From Wyeomyia smithii (lineage: Eukaryota > Arthropoda > Insecta > Diptera > Culicidae), in contig NC_073696.1 in the NCBI RefSeq assembly GCF_029784165.1, positions 262,056,494 through 262,120,493 on the forward strand: a stretch of DNA of 64,000 nt, read 5' to 3'. Position numbers and translations under genes: made by a program. The notes below the pieces were generated by a model that had not been told where the DNA came from, did no database searches, and saw nothing but the letters and a program-made list of their open reading frames with translations. Below, one piece after another: positions 23,893-36,041 of this stretch (the first letter of the stretch is position 1; every line of letters starts with the position of its first letter).

Positions 23893-25400
23893 AATGAGGG
23901 CATTGATGCTGCATCAAAGGACCCGTCATAACATGAGTCGATACAAACAGGAAACGAGGACATCACACCCATCTTTTCCGGGACAAAAAACACCGCCTGG
24001 AAGAGCTGGAGTGTGAGGGAATGGAGCAGCAGTATCGTTCTCAAAAAACAGGTTCTACAAGAAACAGGCTTTGTGCCGCGACTGCGTACTGAAATGTGTC
24101 CGGAAAAAAACGGAGGAATCTTGACGTGAGGTAATCGACAGGTGGAAGCAGTACTACAATGAACACCTGAAAAGCGCAGAGGCAGATGACCAAGTCGGTA
24201 AGAGGAACGACTTAGTCAGCACAGCGGATGAGAGAGACATACCGCCCTCCCAGGATAAGTGAAGTTAAGAATGCTATCAAGCAGATCAAGAACAACAAAT
24301 CAGCTGGAAAGAATGGCATCACAGCGGAGCTTATCAAGCTGCCCTCGGATTGGCTGACAGTCAAGATCTGGGATACAAAACAGCTACCGGAGCAGTGGAG
24401 GGAGTAATATGCCCAATAAACAAGGAGGGCGTCAAGTTGGAATGCGAGAACTACCGAGCGATCACGATTCTCAACGCAGCCTGAATACAAAGTGCTCTCC
24501 CAGATCATATTTCGCCGTCTGTCGCTGCTAGTACGAAGGTTTGTGGGAAATTATCAAGCCGGTTTTGTGGACGGGCGATCGACAACGGATCTCAATAAAT
24601 CTCTACGCTACGACGGATCCTTTAAAAGTGTCGCGAATACCCCACGTACCACTTATTCATCGATTATAAGGCCGCTTACGACACTATTGACCATGTAGAG
24701 CTATGGAAAGTTTGCGAAGCTAACAAGCCTGATCAAGGCCACGATGGACAGTGCTGTGCGAAGATTTCGGGTGCGGTATCAAGCCCGTTTGAAGCACCCA
24801 AGGGGCTTCGACAGGGCGATCTCTCCTGCCCCCTGTTCAACATTGCGCTTGAAGGTGTTATGAAACTTGCGGCTTTTAACATGCGGGGCACGAGCTTCAA
24901 TAAATCCGGCCATTTCATCTGCTTCACTGTAGCGTAGTGATAGACGGAGATGAGTTCGAGGTGGTTGATGAATCTGTGTACCCCGGGAAGTTGTTAACGT
25001 CAGACAACTGCAGCAGAATATTCCGCAGACGTATTGTAGCTGGAAGTCGTGCCTACTACAGACTCCACAAGGCGTTAAGGTCAGGCAAACTTCGCCCCTG
25101 TACCAAATACACCATATACAAGACGCTCATAAGACCGGTAGTTCTCTACGGGCACTATGGCACAATGGACGGGACATATTGTGCAAATCCCGGACAACAA
25201 TCCCGCAAAAATGGTGTTCGTCTCGAATCTAGACGGTACAAGACGTAGAGGCGCGCAACGGGATAGGTGGTTGAACCAAGTAGAGCAAGTTCTCGAAAAT
25301 GTAGGACGCTTAAGAAACTGGAAACAAGCTGCCATTGACTGAGTGCGTTGGCGTAACATTATGACGCAAGTGAAATCCGGAGAGATGTTCCATGAGGAAT
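23893..25400 (+). mobile_element. RTE-like non-LTR retrotransposon relic
   Basis: Plus-strand pieces in several frames follow RTE-like ORF2 order. They are: the linker before RT (about 23.9-24.1 kb), the RT N-terminus ('AIKQIKNNKSAGKNGITAEL', about 24.26-24.33 kb), 'NYQAGFVDGRSTTDL' (24.55 kb), 'GLRQGDLSCPLFNIALEG' (24.81-24.86 kb), 'IDGDEFEVVDE' with 'RRRIVAGSRAYY' (24.94-25.06 kb) and the C-terminal 'PDNNPAKMVF' with 'TRRRGAQRDRW' (25.17-25.27 kb). Frameshifts are frequent and the endonuclease is missing. I infer RTE-like from these blocks. Confidence 0.75.
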
Positions 25401-28400
25401 AGAAAGGGAGAAGAAATGAAGCTGTTGGAATTTAAAAAGTTTGATGGCGCTGAGTTGAAATCATTTAGAATCAGGCTCAACAACATTAATATTCATCGCT
25501 AGCGTTATCAAAACCTAAATATATCATCGGGTCGCCAAAACCAATGAAAAATAAATTATGCAAAGCAGTGTGTTAATAGGAGAAAATTTCTTGATTTTAC
25601 ATTTTTGCTTTAAAATAATAAAAGGCGAGGGAAGCTGTAAATGATGATGATATAGAAAATTTGCTTCAATTCGAACTTTCAACAAAAGTACAGCACTGAG
25701 AAAAGCATAAAAAAGTTTACCTAGACTTAAGAATCAGAAATAATCAAAGTGCAGCACTCTGACAGTAAAATATTACAAAAAAATCCAGGTACAAAAAAAA
25801 ATAAATAACTTTGGCCTTGGAGCACTTTGAAGTAAAAATATGAGGAAAGATTTTTGCCATCCGGTGGCCAAGCTTGCAATCCTACTCTATTCGTCGGAAG
25901 CAGAAGGAAATTTCGGAAAAGCTTCAACTAAACTTGTTTTGTTTTTTTTTTTTCGAGAGTTTTGAGTTAAACTGATTGTGAAACATCAAAAGTGTCGAAT
26001 TTTATTGGTTCGGGTCCCAAATACAACAGGCCTGCCTATGTTTTAAAGGTGTCTTTGGAACGTCCAGCTCAAAATGGCAATTAATCGTGTTTGTTGTGAT
26101 CTAAATTTTTCTTCGCTGTATAATAGGATTCAACCAGTTGCTTAACAAATGTAAAAAAAGAACAACAAATGACTTAAAAAACAGTTTTGTTCCATGTGTG
26201 TGTTTTGCATTTTCTGCTTTGATTTCATAAGAACTTTTTTGTTTTTGACTTGGCATTTAGTCTAGTTAGGTAAACTAATTTTAGAGTTTTAGTTCAATGA
26301 ACATGATAATAAAGGTATGATGAGGAAACAATAAACATTGCATCCTTTTCGTGTACAAAACTAAAATCGAATCACAATGAGAGCGAAAAAAAAAAAAACT
26401 AAGCCTAATGCGTTACCTTGCTTAATTTTACTCAAAGTGTTTTGCTAGCATTTTTTTTTTGTAATTTCGCCCATTTTTATTGTTTTTTGCGAAATTCATT
26501 ATTTCGTGTAAATATATGTTGGAATTTTAGATCACAATCGCTTGGTTTGAATAAAGAACTATTTTTTTCGTTTTTATTCCCACTCAGTAATATTTTTCAA
26601 TTTATCAGACTATTTTTTCATATATCGAAACAGTAGTGATTTTTTTTTTCGTAAGTTTCGCTCGTAGCAAAAATAGATGCACTTTTTTACGAATTTGGTG
26701 TGTCGAAAAACGAAGTATAAGAATAATCATAACTACATCACTTGAATCAGTTTTTTGTTGTTTGTTTGACAGACAATCGATTATTGTTTTTCTTTTATGT
26801 TGATGGATTTTTCTGTGTGTTATGTTTCGTATGTGAAATTTACTCTATTTAGTCTAAAAGCGTTTTCTGGTTAGTAAGAAAAATACCTTTGTTTGAGGCG
26901 TCCCAGTTCTTGGATTGCGTGACGTTCAATCATCATACTAGAACAAACAGAATTGAGCGATCGCGCTTGCTGTTTTACAATTTCGAATTCAGTTAAAAGA
27001 TGTTCCATGTAAATATATTTTGCTTTTCTGGTGTATTGTTTTCTTAAATTTCTATAATTTATACCTCCGATAAAATGTTGTCTGTTGAGTTTAAAATTAT
27101 TATCTATTTCCAGCAGAGAATGTCGATTGGCTAACGTTTAGAAGGGGTTTTTGTTTTTTCTTACTTCGGCAGCGGTCACACGAGAGGACAAATCGGGAAA
27201 ATCGAAACAGTCGATGTCGTACTTTTTGTGTTTGCGTACATATTAATACCCGTTTTGAATTGAGAGAATTTAACACTAATTGAGGATGGTAATCGTTCCG
27301 GATAATTGTTCGTCCCTCTTTTTATATATTTTTTTTTATATAAAACATTCCACTATCTTCGGTTTGATTTAATAGAAATGAACATCTTCTGGTGATTCGA
27401 ATTGAAAAGGCTTGTTCGTTAACATTTTCAGTTAGTTCTTCAGTTTTTTTGCAACAATAAACGCATCTTTAAATCTGTCAGGACGAACAATTTTGCAGAA
27501 CAGTAGTAATCCCAAATTTCTTGACTATATTTCTTTACATTTCGGTACGTCTCTCACTTTGACTATATTTTATTACAAATAAGTAACTAAGATTGCCTCT
27601 TTTGAGTTAAGCGTTTGTTTCTTGCGTTAAATATTATCGTGAATATTTCTATCAACAGACAGGTTGTTTTGTTCAATAACTTTTCCTTAGGAAATAAAAT
27701 TCGATATAATCTCAAACACTGACTGTTCTCGCGATTCTCCAAGTTTTGGTCCTCTCGCATGCCGGTTCAACTTATAGATGTTAGTTTAACTTATCAGATA
27801 AAACGGATGATTGATGTTTTCCGACAATTCGTCTACTTATGCCGAATTTTCAAAATGTAACTCAAACTTTAAATTATGTTTTCTCACGAGGGTCTTCCCA
27901 CTTTGTCAACAGAAATAAGATTCCGATTCTAAAGTTACTGACAATTGAATTATTTGTAGAAAATAACACTAACAAAAAAACAAATAGCCCGTTTGCGCCC
28001 ACGACAGTAACTGATTATTCGGTGGAAAGTGTACAATAACATTAAATTTTGTGTCACTCAATTCAACTATTTCGCTCGGTATTTCACTACAGCATTTGGT
28101 TTAAATCTAAACAGTTCTTTTCTGACTTTTCAGATTCTGCTTTCAGTCGGTGATTTTGTCTTATCGTTTTCGTTTGATGCTCGAAACCCAATTTGACTAC
28201 TAATTCCAGATATAAGAAGCACTTTGCGTTTCCAGTCTATTCGAATGTAGGAAATGAAGGGGAAAAGTTTTGTTCGCTTGTAGAGTTGCATTATGCTTTC
28301 TGTTGAGCGTCGAATAGGTTTCCGTTTTCTTCTACATCCTTCGATTGGTTTGGTTTTTTTTTTTGTTTTATAGTCTTACAACATTTAAAATGAAAACTGA

Positions 28401-30579
28401 ATGAACTTTTCTGTTCAGTGAACTTATTCATCAAACAAGATACGTTAAGAAACTAATAGTCCTAAGATTGGTTGCAGTTTTTCATTCTTTCTATTGTTTT
28501 GCCTTATGTTTTTTTTTAACTTTTGAATCACAGCGCTAGGAGTTATTGATTTCAATGTACTTTTTAGTTTGTACATGTTAGAAGATCTTTTATGTTTTTT
28601 TTCACGCTCGGAGACGACCCGAGCGTATGTCACGTAAAGAAATCGTAGAAGAAGAATACTAGCATTCAAAGTAATCTATATAGATAATACGTATTAACAA
28701 CTAGTTTTGATATTTTCATATTGTGTCATAGGGACACATAGACATATATGTTAATATACGTTATTATGATTAAGAGGGTTTTGGTACTTCTGTTTTTGTT
28801 GCCTTTGCAGCTGTGAAACTTTGTTAAAATTGAATGAAAGTGTTGTATTCGTTTTTAATTACTAATGAATTGAAACATTTATCTTACTAATAGGAAAAAA
28901 AAATACCAAACAGGTTTTATGTGGTTCCCAACATTAAGTACAAAACGGCCAGTTTTTTTGTACGTATCAAATCATATCGGTGACAGGCAACTATTACTCA
29001 TTTGTACCAAAACGCCTCTCTTTACATGCATATAAAAGTTAGCAATGAACAAACTGGCTATGATATAAGCATGTTAGTAACTAATGCAATATATATTGTT
29101 TTATCATACCGGACACGCCCTTCTCTTCACCCTAATTCTAGCTCCGACAAAGTTTATCTCTCTATATACTCAAATATTTCTAAGCGCTAACACTCTCTAA
29201 CGAGAATTGTTTTATGTATTAAAAATGTGTGTTGGGGGTATTACACCTAAAAGCTAACTTATGTCTCTCTACAGACCTAGGAATATATGCTTATGAGTGT
29301 ATGTGTTACTATACTTTCACCCTAATCTAGATCTAAAATGTAATAATGTTAAGTGTTATTGAGATGAACATTGTTTTATACCCCCCCGGCTCCAATTATC
29401 CCAGATTCAAACACCAACTGAAGGAGATGCCGCTGGTGGAAACGAAAAATTCGGTAAATTCGATGGAACTAACAAAAAATATATGAATCTATCTAGCTTT
29501 CCTCAATGTATAACAATAGTTTCGTTTAGTTTTTTCTCTCTATTCTATTAAATTTGAACCGTCTAATGTAATCTTATGTACTTTTTTCGGTCGTAGCTAT
29601 GGGCGTTAGTTAAGATTTAGTGTCAAGGATTGTTGCTGTACTCTTTGGATTCAGACTTCGCGATTACGGTGTGTGCAGGGGCGAGGGCGAAATTTACTAA
29701 CATACTCTTAACGGTTAATAGATGTGAAAGTGTATTTGATTCGTTCAGGATTGCTTGGTTAGGGTTGTGAAAATTTCTCTTCACTAAAATATCACACTAT
29801 TGCTTTTGCAGTGATTTAGAATCACATAATATAAATTAAATCTCACAGTTTTGCGTTTACTTGTTTGTTTTTCTTCTTCTTTCTTTTGCTTCTCTGTAGT
29901 ACTTTAGCATTTCTAAGAATACAAAAAATCTCCCTCAGCAGTGTAGTGTTATCGTTCGTGTTATTCGTTCGATTTTGGCTGTTTGTTTCGAATGAAAAGA
30001 AATTAATACTAGAAATTCGAAGCTACATGACACTGACTTTGTGAACTTCCTAAGTTTAATGATAGGAAAAAACCAAAAGCCCATTCCAGGGCTAGCTAAG
30101 CAGTTGAGAGTTTCTCTTTGTGGTATTGTAGGATGTGCAATAACCGATAGCAGGGCTTTTGTTTATCTAGAACAAGGCATCACCCTTTCCAGTACGTAAA
30201 ATTACTTAGCGCTCATATTAATTTGTTGTGAGTTGCGAAAGCACAAAGTAAACAAATATTAGAATTGTTTTCATCCACAGCCACAAGACAGTTTTATCGA
30301 AAAGCAAATGTTTTTCGATTTAAATTAAATTAAATTAATTTTTGAAACGGATTAAAACTATAACATATGATACTACTTGTGTGCTTAACGCAAGGGAAAA
30401 CGTCAAGCTTACTTGTCTCTTGTGTCTACCCCGTTTTTAAATATTACGCACGCTGAACATATAGTTGCAGTCCAATACAGATTACATGTCTACGATACTA
30501 ACACTCCGTTACTAAATTACCTTTTCCTCTAAAACCGAAATCCAACTCCGTCGATGAAAAAAGTTATAATAACGACGAC
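25401..30579. other. Long AT-rich non-coding region downstream of Ro60
   Basis: About 5.2 kb with many T-runs on the plus strand and no open frame, element end or RNA gene that I can defend. It lies directly 3' of Ro60 on the minus strand, so part of it may be a long 3' UTR. Its composition is fairly even, unlike the patchy transposon regions. Confidence 0.4.
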
Positions 30580-32821
30580 TTACGTGAAGGACCGCTTTAC
30601 ATACGCGTCGATCAGCTTCGGTATGTCCTCAGTGCATCCGACCAGTTCTAGCACTCCTTTGGTGGAAGCCATGTCGACGTGATCCAAATCCTGTTGGTGG
30701 CGGCTGAGACTTATAATAATATAACTGAAATGATAGAGAATTTAACAAAAAATCAACTAATCGAGACTTTCTGTGTCTTTCTTACACTGCATTTTTCTTC
30801 GTTTCCTTGTTGTAACTGTTCAGGGCGACCACCGGCGAGTGACGGTTAGGATTGACGCGGATCAACGAATCGACGATGGTTATGAAGACATCCACCTTCT
30901 TCTTGTTCTGTCGAGCGTACTGAATCGGCTGGGTGATATCGACCTTGGTTTTCTTGTTTGCTTTCGCTTGGATGTGGTCACAGGCCTGGAAGAACGTCAT
31001 CTCCCGGGTGAAATCAACGTCGGCCAGCACGTGCGGAGCTTCGGTGAAGGTCAGTACCTTCATGTGCGGTTCCCGTTTGAACATAGGCAGCGTGAGCAGA
31101 ATGAATGCTGCTTGACAGGACATCAAGCGGTTACCAAATATGCGTTCTGAAATTAAAGTTCATGTAGACTTGAGGCCTCGATATTACATAAACTTCAGGT
31201 ATGTAAGAATCATGTTTAGTTGAGCAAAAAATGTATTTTTCAGTATAATACTTACTCTTTGTCTGCTTGGATCTCAAATCCAGCGTCACGAGGAAGTTAA
31301 GTCCGGTGCGCTGATAGTTTAGCATCGAATGATTTAGAGCACTGTTGAACTGTCTCAGGACCGCCGGGTTGGCCGTTGCATTCTTCAGCGCCAAATTGTT
31401 AGTGGTGTGGACAGCCTCCTTCACGACGTTAAGATAGCGTTGGCGTTCCTCAAACAAGCGCATCGTCTGATAGATGAATATCGGATGAAGCTTCGATTCG
31501 GTAACGGATGTCATACGGTTAAGAACATTTCCATAGGCAATCGAAAGTGGGGTATCGTTATCTTTAAGCAGTTTGTAATCCTGCAGCACGAGGGCTGACT
31601 GAACGACGTCCCGATAAACCATATGGGGCAGAAGACTTTCCCATACCGCTGAGGACCGGTGCAGCTGTGATGGAACCAACTGCTTCGGGTATCGATATTG
31701 TTTGATTGGACCACAAGCCAGGGCAGAAGTTTGAATAGATTTAAACTTCTTCATTCGACGATAGACTTGCAAGGCCTCGCTCTCCTCTTCTGAATCATCG
31801 CCTTCCTCTACCTTCGGAAGTTTTTCGGTAGTCTGAACCCCCGAATCATTCTCCTCCGACCCATTTTCCTGTTTTGGCTTCTTTGACTTGGACTTGCGTC
31901 TTTTTCCTGGTCCACCTAGAGCGCAGTCTAGCACTTGCATTTTTGCATCATCCTTCAAATTAATGTGTATCATAAGTAGGATGTCCTTGTGACACCAACC
32001 ATAAAAGCCACGATCAATGGCAAGCAATTCGGCCAATTCTAGCGCACTATGTTTATCGTACCACTTGGTGAGGGCCGTTCTCATACCATTTCCAAGTCCT
32101 GCAAATTTTATTTCATTATAACATCAGCCTAATTCGAAATAAATACGGTACCTTTACCACCCGCATCGGGTGCCAGCTCTTTGTAGAAATTCACAAACTG
32201 AAATAGGTCCTCACTGCAGCCTATGACCTGTGGCACAACTTCGTAAACCTTATGTTTCTCTTCTTTGTCAGTAAAAGTCCGAGCCAAGAAAGCGAGAGCA
32301 AACAAACATTCGTCATTTCGCACCAGCGAACCACTTTTCATGACCTGGGGGAATAATTTAGCGATCATTTTTGGCACATCAAAGCGTTTTTTGTGTAAAC
32401 AAAGTCAGGAACCTAATCAGATCAAGTCGATGAACAAAAAAAATTGTTTTGCTCAAGATTATTCGAAGACAGTGCAGACAAAAAAGGCACACTGACAAAA
32501 ACCAAAAGATGGAGGATAGCGAAAAGTGCAGATACTCACCCGAACAATCATGTCTACCGGAGGTTCCGTTAGCGTCACACTGTTGGCCACTTTTCGCGCG
32601 ACCGGTGGGTCCTCTTCCGTGGCGGCAGTTGCCTCCACCAGGGTCCGTATGGGGGCCAGGATGCGACATCCTTCCTTAACATCGAGGGCTCGATTTTTGT
32701 GAATATAGAATGGTTGATCGGTGCCGAGGTAAAGATAGCGCAGAATAACCGCAGTATCATTCATCGTGGACCACCTTTGGAACCGTTTCCGTTCGCACAG
32801 GTCACAGGCAAACCGGGACAC
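30580..32821 (-). CDS. Ro60: Ro60 (60-kDa SS-A/Ro ribonucleoprotein, TROVE + vWA domains)
   Basis: Ro60 is a ring-shaped RNA-binding protein that holds Y RNAs and the ends of misfolded small RNAs. Coding exons read: about 32536-32821, 32152 to about 32394, 31256-32098, 30786-31146, 30580-30724, giving about 625 residues (vertebrate Ro60 is about 540). The TROVE region has 'RYLYLGTDQPFYIHK', 'ECLFALAFLARTFTDKEEKH' and 'GFYGWCHKDILLMIH'. A basic then acidic insert (about residues 240-285, 'KRRKSKSKKPKQ' then an E/D-rich run) accounts for most of the extra length. The vWA domain begins 'FLVTLDLRSK' (D450) and includes 'KVDVFITIVDS'. The usual MIDAS residues D-x-S-x-S and Thr are replaced by D-L-R-S-K and Val526. 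All introns except the first have normal GT/AG ends; the first has no usable AG (see findings). Start chosen at 32821 because an in-frame stop lies about ten codons upstream. Confidence 0.9.
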
Positions 32822-32997
32822 AGTAAACGTGGCACACGGTGGAAGAAACTATTATCTCCTATTTCGAACCGAATGAAGTCACCACACAGCAATTTTTTCA
32901 CTCCACTATATGGCAGTTCCGTGGCGCATTGAGAAACGCATAGAAGGGGTCACTTTTCACTCTCACTCGTCTTCGCTAATGTCGTCGTCTGAATCGT

Positions 32998-33177
32998 CTG
33001 AACGCAGGAGTAAAAGTATAGATGTAACAGCTAATATGCACACGTAAGAGAGAAAAGAAAACAAACGAAACGTGAAGACACTACAATATATATGTGGGGT
33101 TCGAATGGGTTTATGCTTCTAGAAGAGATCTAAGCTGAGAAGATGGTTTCCTCAACCCGAAAACTGCGAAAACACTT
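32998..33177 (-). other. Possible 5' UTR intron of Ro60
   Basis: On the minus strand a strong donor (GGG|GTAAGT, plus complement 33172-33177) is followed 180 bp later by an acceptor (GCGTTCAG, ending at 32998) that leads into sequence continuous with the Ro60 start exon. This would make a non-coding first exon at about 33178-33250. Both flanking pieces also read as short acidic peptides, so the C-terminal exons of another gene are an alternative, but the acidic frames do not join in phase. Confidence 0.35.
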
Positions 33178-33557
33178 ACCCCGTCGTCAGTGTCCTCGCA
33201 CTTGTTCCGTCCGCCACCATCCGCATAGCGAAAACAGCAATGAATTGAATGATAGTGTGTTTAGATTAGTGATGGTTTCGAGTTTCACCTGTGTGAATGT
33301 GTTTATACTGCGCTGTTTGTTACAAACTGATGAATGAATAGCCCCAACTTAGGGATGCTCATGAGCCATGGCGGACGTTCTTTGTGAATGACGCTGTTAA
33401 GTAATTTAAGTAAAATTCCGAGCAGAAAGTGTCTTCGAAGATGTCAATGCAGAAATTTTCTACACAAAAAATGCTGCTAAGATACATGACGACCCCTCTT
33501 TTTCATGGTAAAAATGGCAAAAACGATGTTTTTTATTGTTCTGGACAATGATATTTA

Positions 33558-34644
33558 CCGTGCTGGATCGAAACCCGTACAGTATCGAAATCCGTACACC
33601 TTGATGTTTTTCTTCAGTTTTAAGCATTATAAAAGTGAAAATTCATATGATAGTTACATGTACATATCCGTTGAGTTGTTGGCCTTCTGTTAAATTAAAC
33701 TATGCGCCAGTAGGCCATGAAATAAAAATATTAAAAATGAAAAATCAATCGTGTATCGGTTTCAGTTGTCATTTCGTTGTATCGTTAGAGAATTTACTAA
33801 AAAACGTTCTTCAGATTAAAACGATTTTCAAGTGAAATATAAGTGTTTTACTCTGTGAATCTTTTTGAATTTGATGGAAAAGGTAAGTCTTTGTCATTTT
33901 CGAGCTGTATATTGTCTAATAAATAGTGTAAGTTATTTTTATTCAACAAAAACTGTGCCGTACGTATTTTGATTCTCGTTATTTGCTTGAATCGAAATCC
34001 GTACAGCGTGTGTATCATGCATATATTGTTGAACTTTCTTCTTGTTTTCAGCATATAATGGAAAAAAAAACAAGTATAAATATACGGCAAACAATTTTAA
34101 ATGAGCTGTGACTGAGGTGCGCAGAGGAAAGTCGTACCGGGAAGCTTCGAGAGGTTCCGGCGTTCCGGTTACTACGAAACGCTACGAAAATTGCACTATT
34201 TCAGCTGATATCAAAAATTATAAAACCGTGTGAAACTTTAGGAGCCAGTTGATCCTCAAAATATACTTATTCGGTAATTTAAAAATAAATTACAAATAAA
34301 AGATGCTCATTTTTGTACTTCTTTATCTATACGGAGTTTGATTTATTGTTGTATGGAGTTTGATCCAGTCTATATCGCGTGTGTGCGGATTTCGATTCAA
34401 AAGTGTACGGGTTTTGATTCAGACAAAAAACTTTGTACGGATTTCGATTCAAAACATGTTCTATTTAAACATGATTTTTTCGAGTTTCGGAGAAATTTTA
34501 ATCATTTTGCTGGAAAATAGTGATAAAATATAAGTAGACCTATAACTAAACATCACAGTTTAAAGCAATATGTGATTTCTTGATTTTATATTGACCGTCG
34601 AAGATTATCATGGGCTTAGGTGTACGGATTTCGATCTAGCACGG
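33558..34644. mobile_element. TA-flanked MITE with reiterated 'GTACGGATTTCGATTCAA' motif
   Basis: Ends are CCGTGCTGGATCGAAACCC and, inverted, CCGTGCTAGATCGAAATCC, each flanked by TA (33556-33557 and 34645-34646), so a Tc1/mariner-type non-autonomous element of 1087 bp. The terminal motif (GTACGGATTTCGATTCAA or its inverse) recurs internally at about 33580, 33987, 34385, 34405 and 34435. No transposase frame. Confidence 0.75.
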
Positions 34645-35013
34645 TAATGTAAATTTGATGTATTTACAATAAAAAACATAGTTAAATTATGGTATAACTA
34701 TGTACAATTACAGCAACTTTTAAGGTTTTTTTAATAATTTTTTTTCGAGTTTCCATCTATAAACACTCGAAAATAAGTCAATGGCAGTTTTGAGACGTTT
34801 ACTCTATCACAATTGTTTTCAGGCAAACCGGCTAAAAAGTGGGTACCAGACATAGGCGTAGCCAGAGGGGGGCAGGGGGGGGGGCCGTTGCCCCCCCCCC
34901 CCCTAAATGTTGACATTGGTGCAGAATTTTGTTTTCAATAATTCTAATATCACAAAACGGCATCTTTAGCCCATAGAAACATCTGTGTAAAGTAACAGCC
35001 AGATCAAAAATAA

Positions 35014-35669
35014 TTGAAATGCTTGCGCTTTGTTGCGTGGAATTGCACAGGTTTTTCAGTTGATCCACCAAGGATATTGCAGCGGCAAAAGTACCGGGCA
35101 AATCTGCCTGCATCAACTAGCTTGGAGTATTGGAACCGAGCTGTGATAATTCCTTACCTTGATTCTCTTGTAACCTCACTGGAAACACGGTTCGATGAAG
35201 ATAGTGCACCTGCCTACGCGTTGTCCTTGCTGCATCCCGCTAACGTAATACGCATGTCGTTGGAAGAGTTCAAGCGCAAAACCGAAAACTTCGTAATTTT
35301 TTATGAAGTTGACCATTTTGTTGGAGAGGTGGAAGTTTTGTATTAACATTGCAGCAGTATGAGAGCAGATCGTAAGAACTTGGAAGAGTTGGATCTTATA
35401 GACCTGCTAGCTAAAGCCCATTCTTTCTGCCCTGCGACTAAGAAGGCAGTTAAAATTGCACTTGTTCTACCATGGAAACATGCACGATTGAACGCTCGTT
35501 CAGCACATTACGTCGGGTGAAAACCTGGCTGAGGTCAACAATATTTGAACAGCGGTTGAGTGCTCTCTGCTTGCTGAGTGTTCATCGGCAGATGGTCAAC
35601 AACAATCGTGAAAAGACACATGAACCGCTTCCGGAACATTTGATGTTTGATGCCCGAAAATTTTATTGA
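35014..35669 (+). pseudogene. hAT transposase C-terminal relic
   Basis: Two frames (35014-35346 and 35472-35669) match the end of hAT-type transposases of the ZBED/MYM-like kind. The first has 'ASTSLEYWNRAVIIPYLDSL', and the second carries the C-terminal dimerisation segment 'CTIERSFSTLRRVKTWLR'. A stop and a frameshift separate them, and the DNA-binding and most of the catalytic part are absent. Confidence 0.7.
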
Positions 35670-36041
35670 GAATCTTGACTGTGTCTTCAATCTTCACGTC
35701 CTTGAGAAGCTTTGACAGGATGTAGTTGAGATAGCAGCTGTGCGAATGGGTGTCCAGCTTTCGGAGAAGTAAACGTACCTTCGCCGTATCATTCAGCTGG
35801 CCTGCATCGTTCTCGAAGAGGTCCTGGTAGCAGTTAAACAACAACGTCCGAACGTAACTCCGTTTTCTACGTCGAAGACAAACTCGATGATTTTCGAATA
35901 GAGGGACTCCAAAATCTGGTCCGGGGTTTGATACTGACGCTGCTGCTGCTGGACCGCTATCCGCTGTAAAATTTGGGCCATCTTGTGAATCATATCTTGA
36001 ATTCCCGGTTGCGGCTGCTGATCAACTCTATCTTCTGCCAT
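35596..36041 (-). pseudogene. Ty3/gypsy-type gag fragment inside the hAT element
   Basis: The minus-strand ATG at 36041 begins a Q-rich gag N-terminus ('QDMIHKMAQILQRIAVQQQQ', then 'TPDQILESLYSKIIEF'). After a frameshift near 35.82 kb it continues as 'YQDLFENDAGQLNDTAKVR' and 'DTVKILNKIFG'. This is the capsid part common in insect Ty3-type elements. It ends exactly where the hAT transposase frame ends, so the two were probably joined before or during hAT mobilisation. Confidence 0.6.

Noticed and set aside
30773..31150. 125-codon plus-strand frame at the Ro60 locus
   Set aside because: Antisense shadow of Ro60 exon 4; the minus strand has homology and correct splice sites.
34880..34905. G- and C-runs as a possible G-quadruplex control site
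   Set aside because: They are the usual poly-G/C subterminal tracts of this hAT family and appear at both ends of the element.
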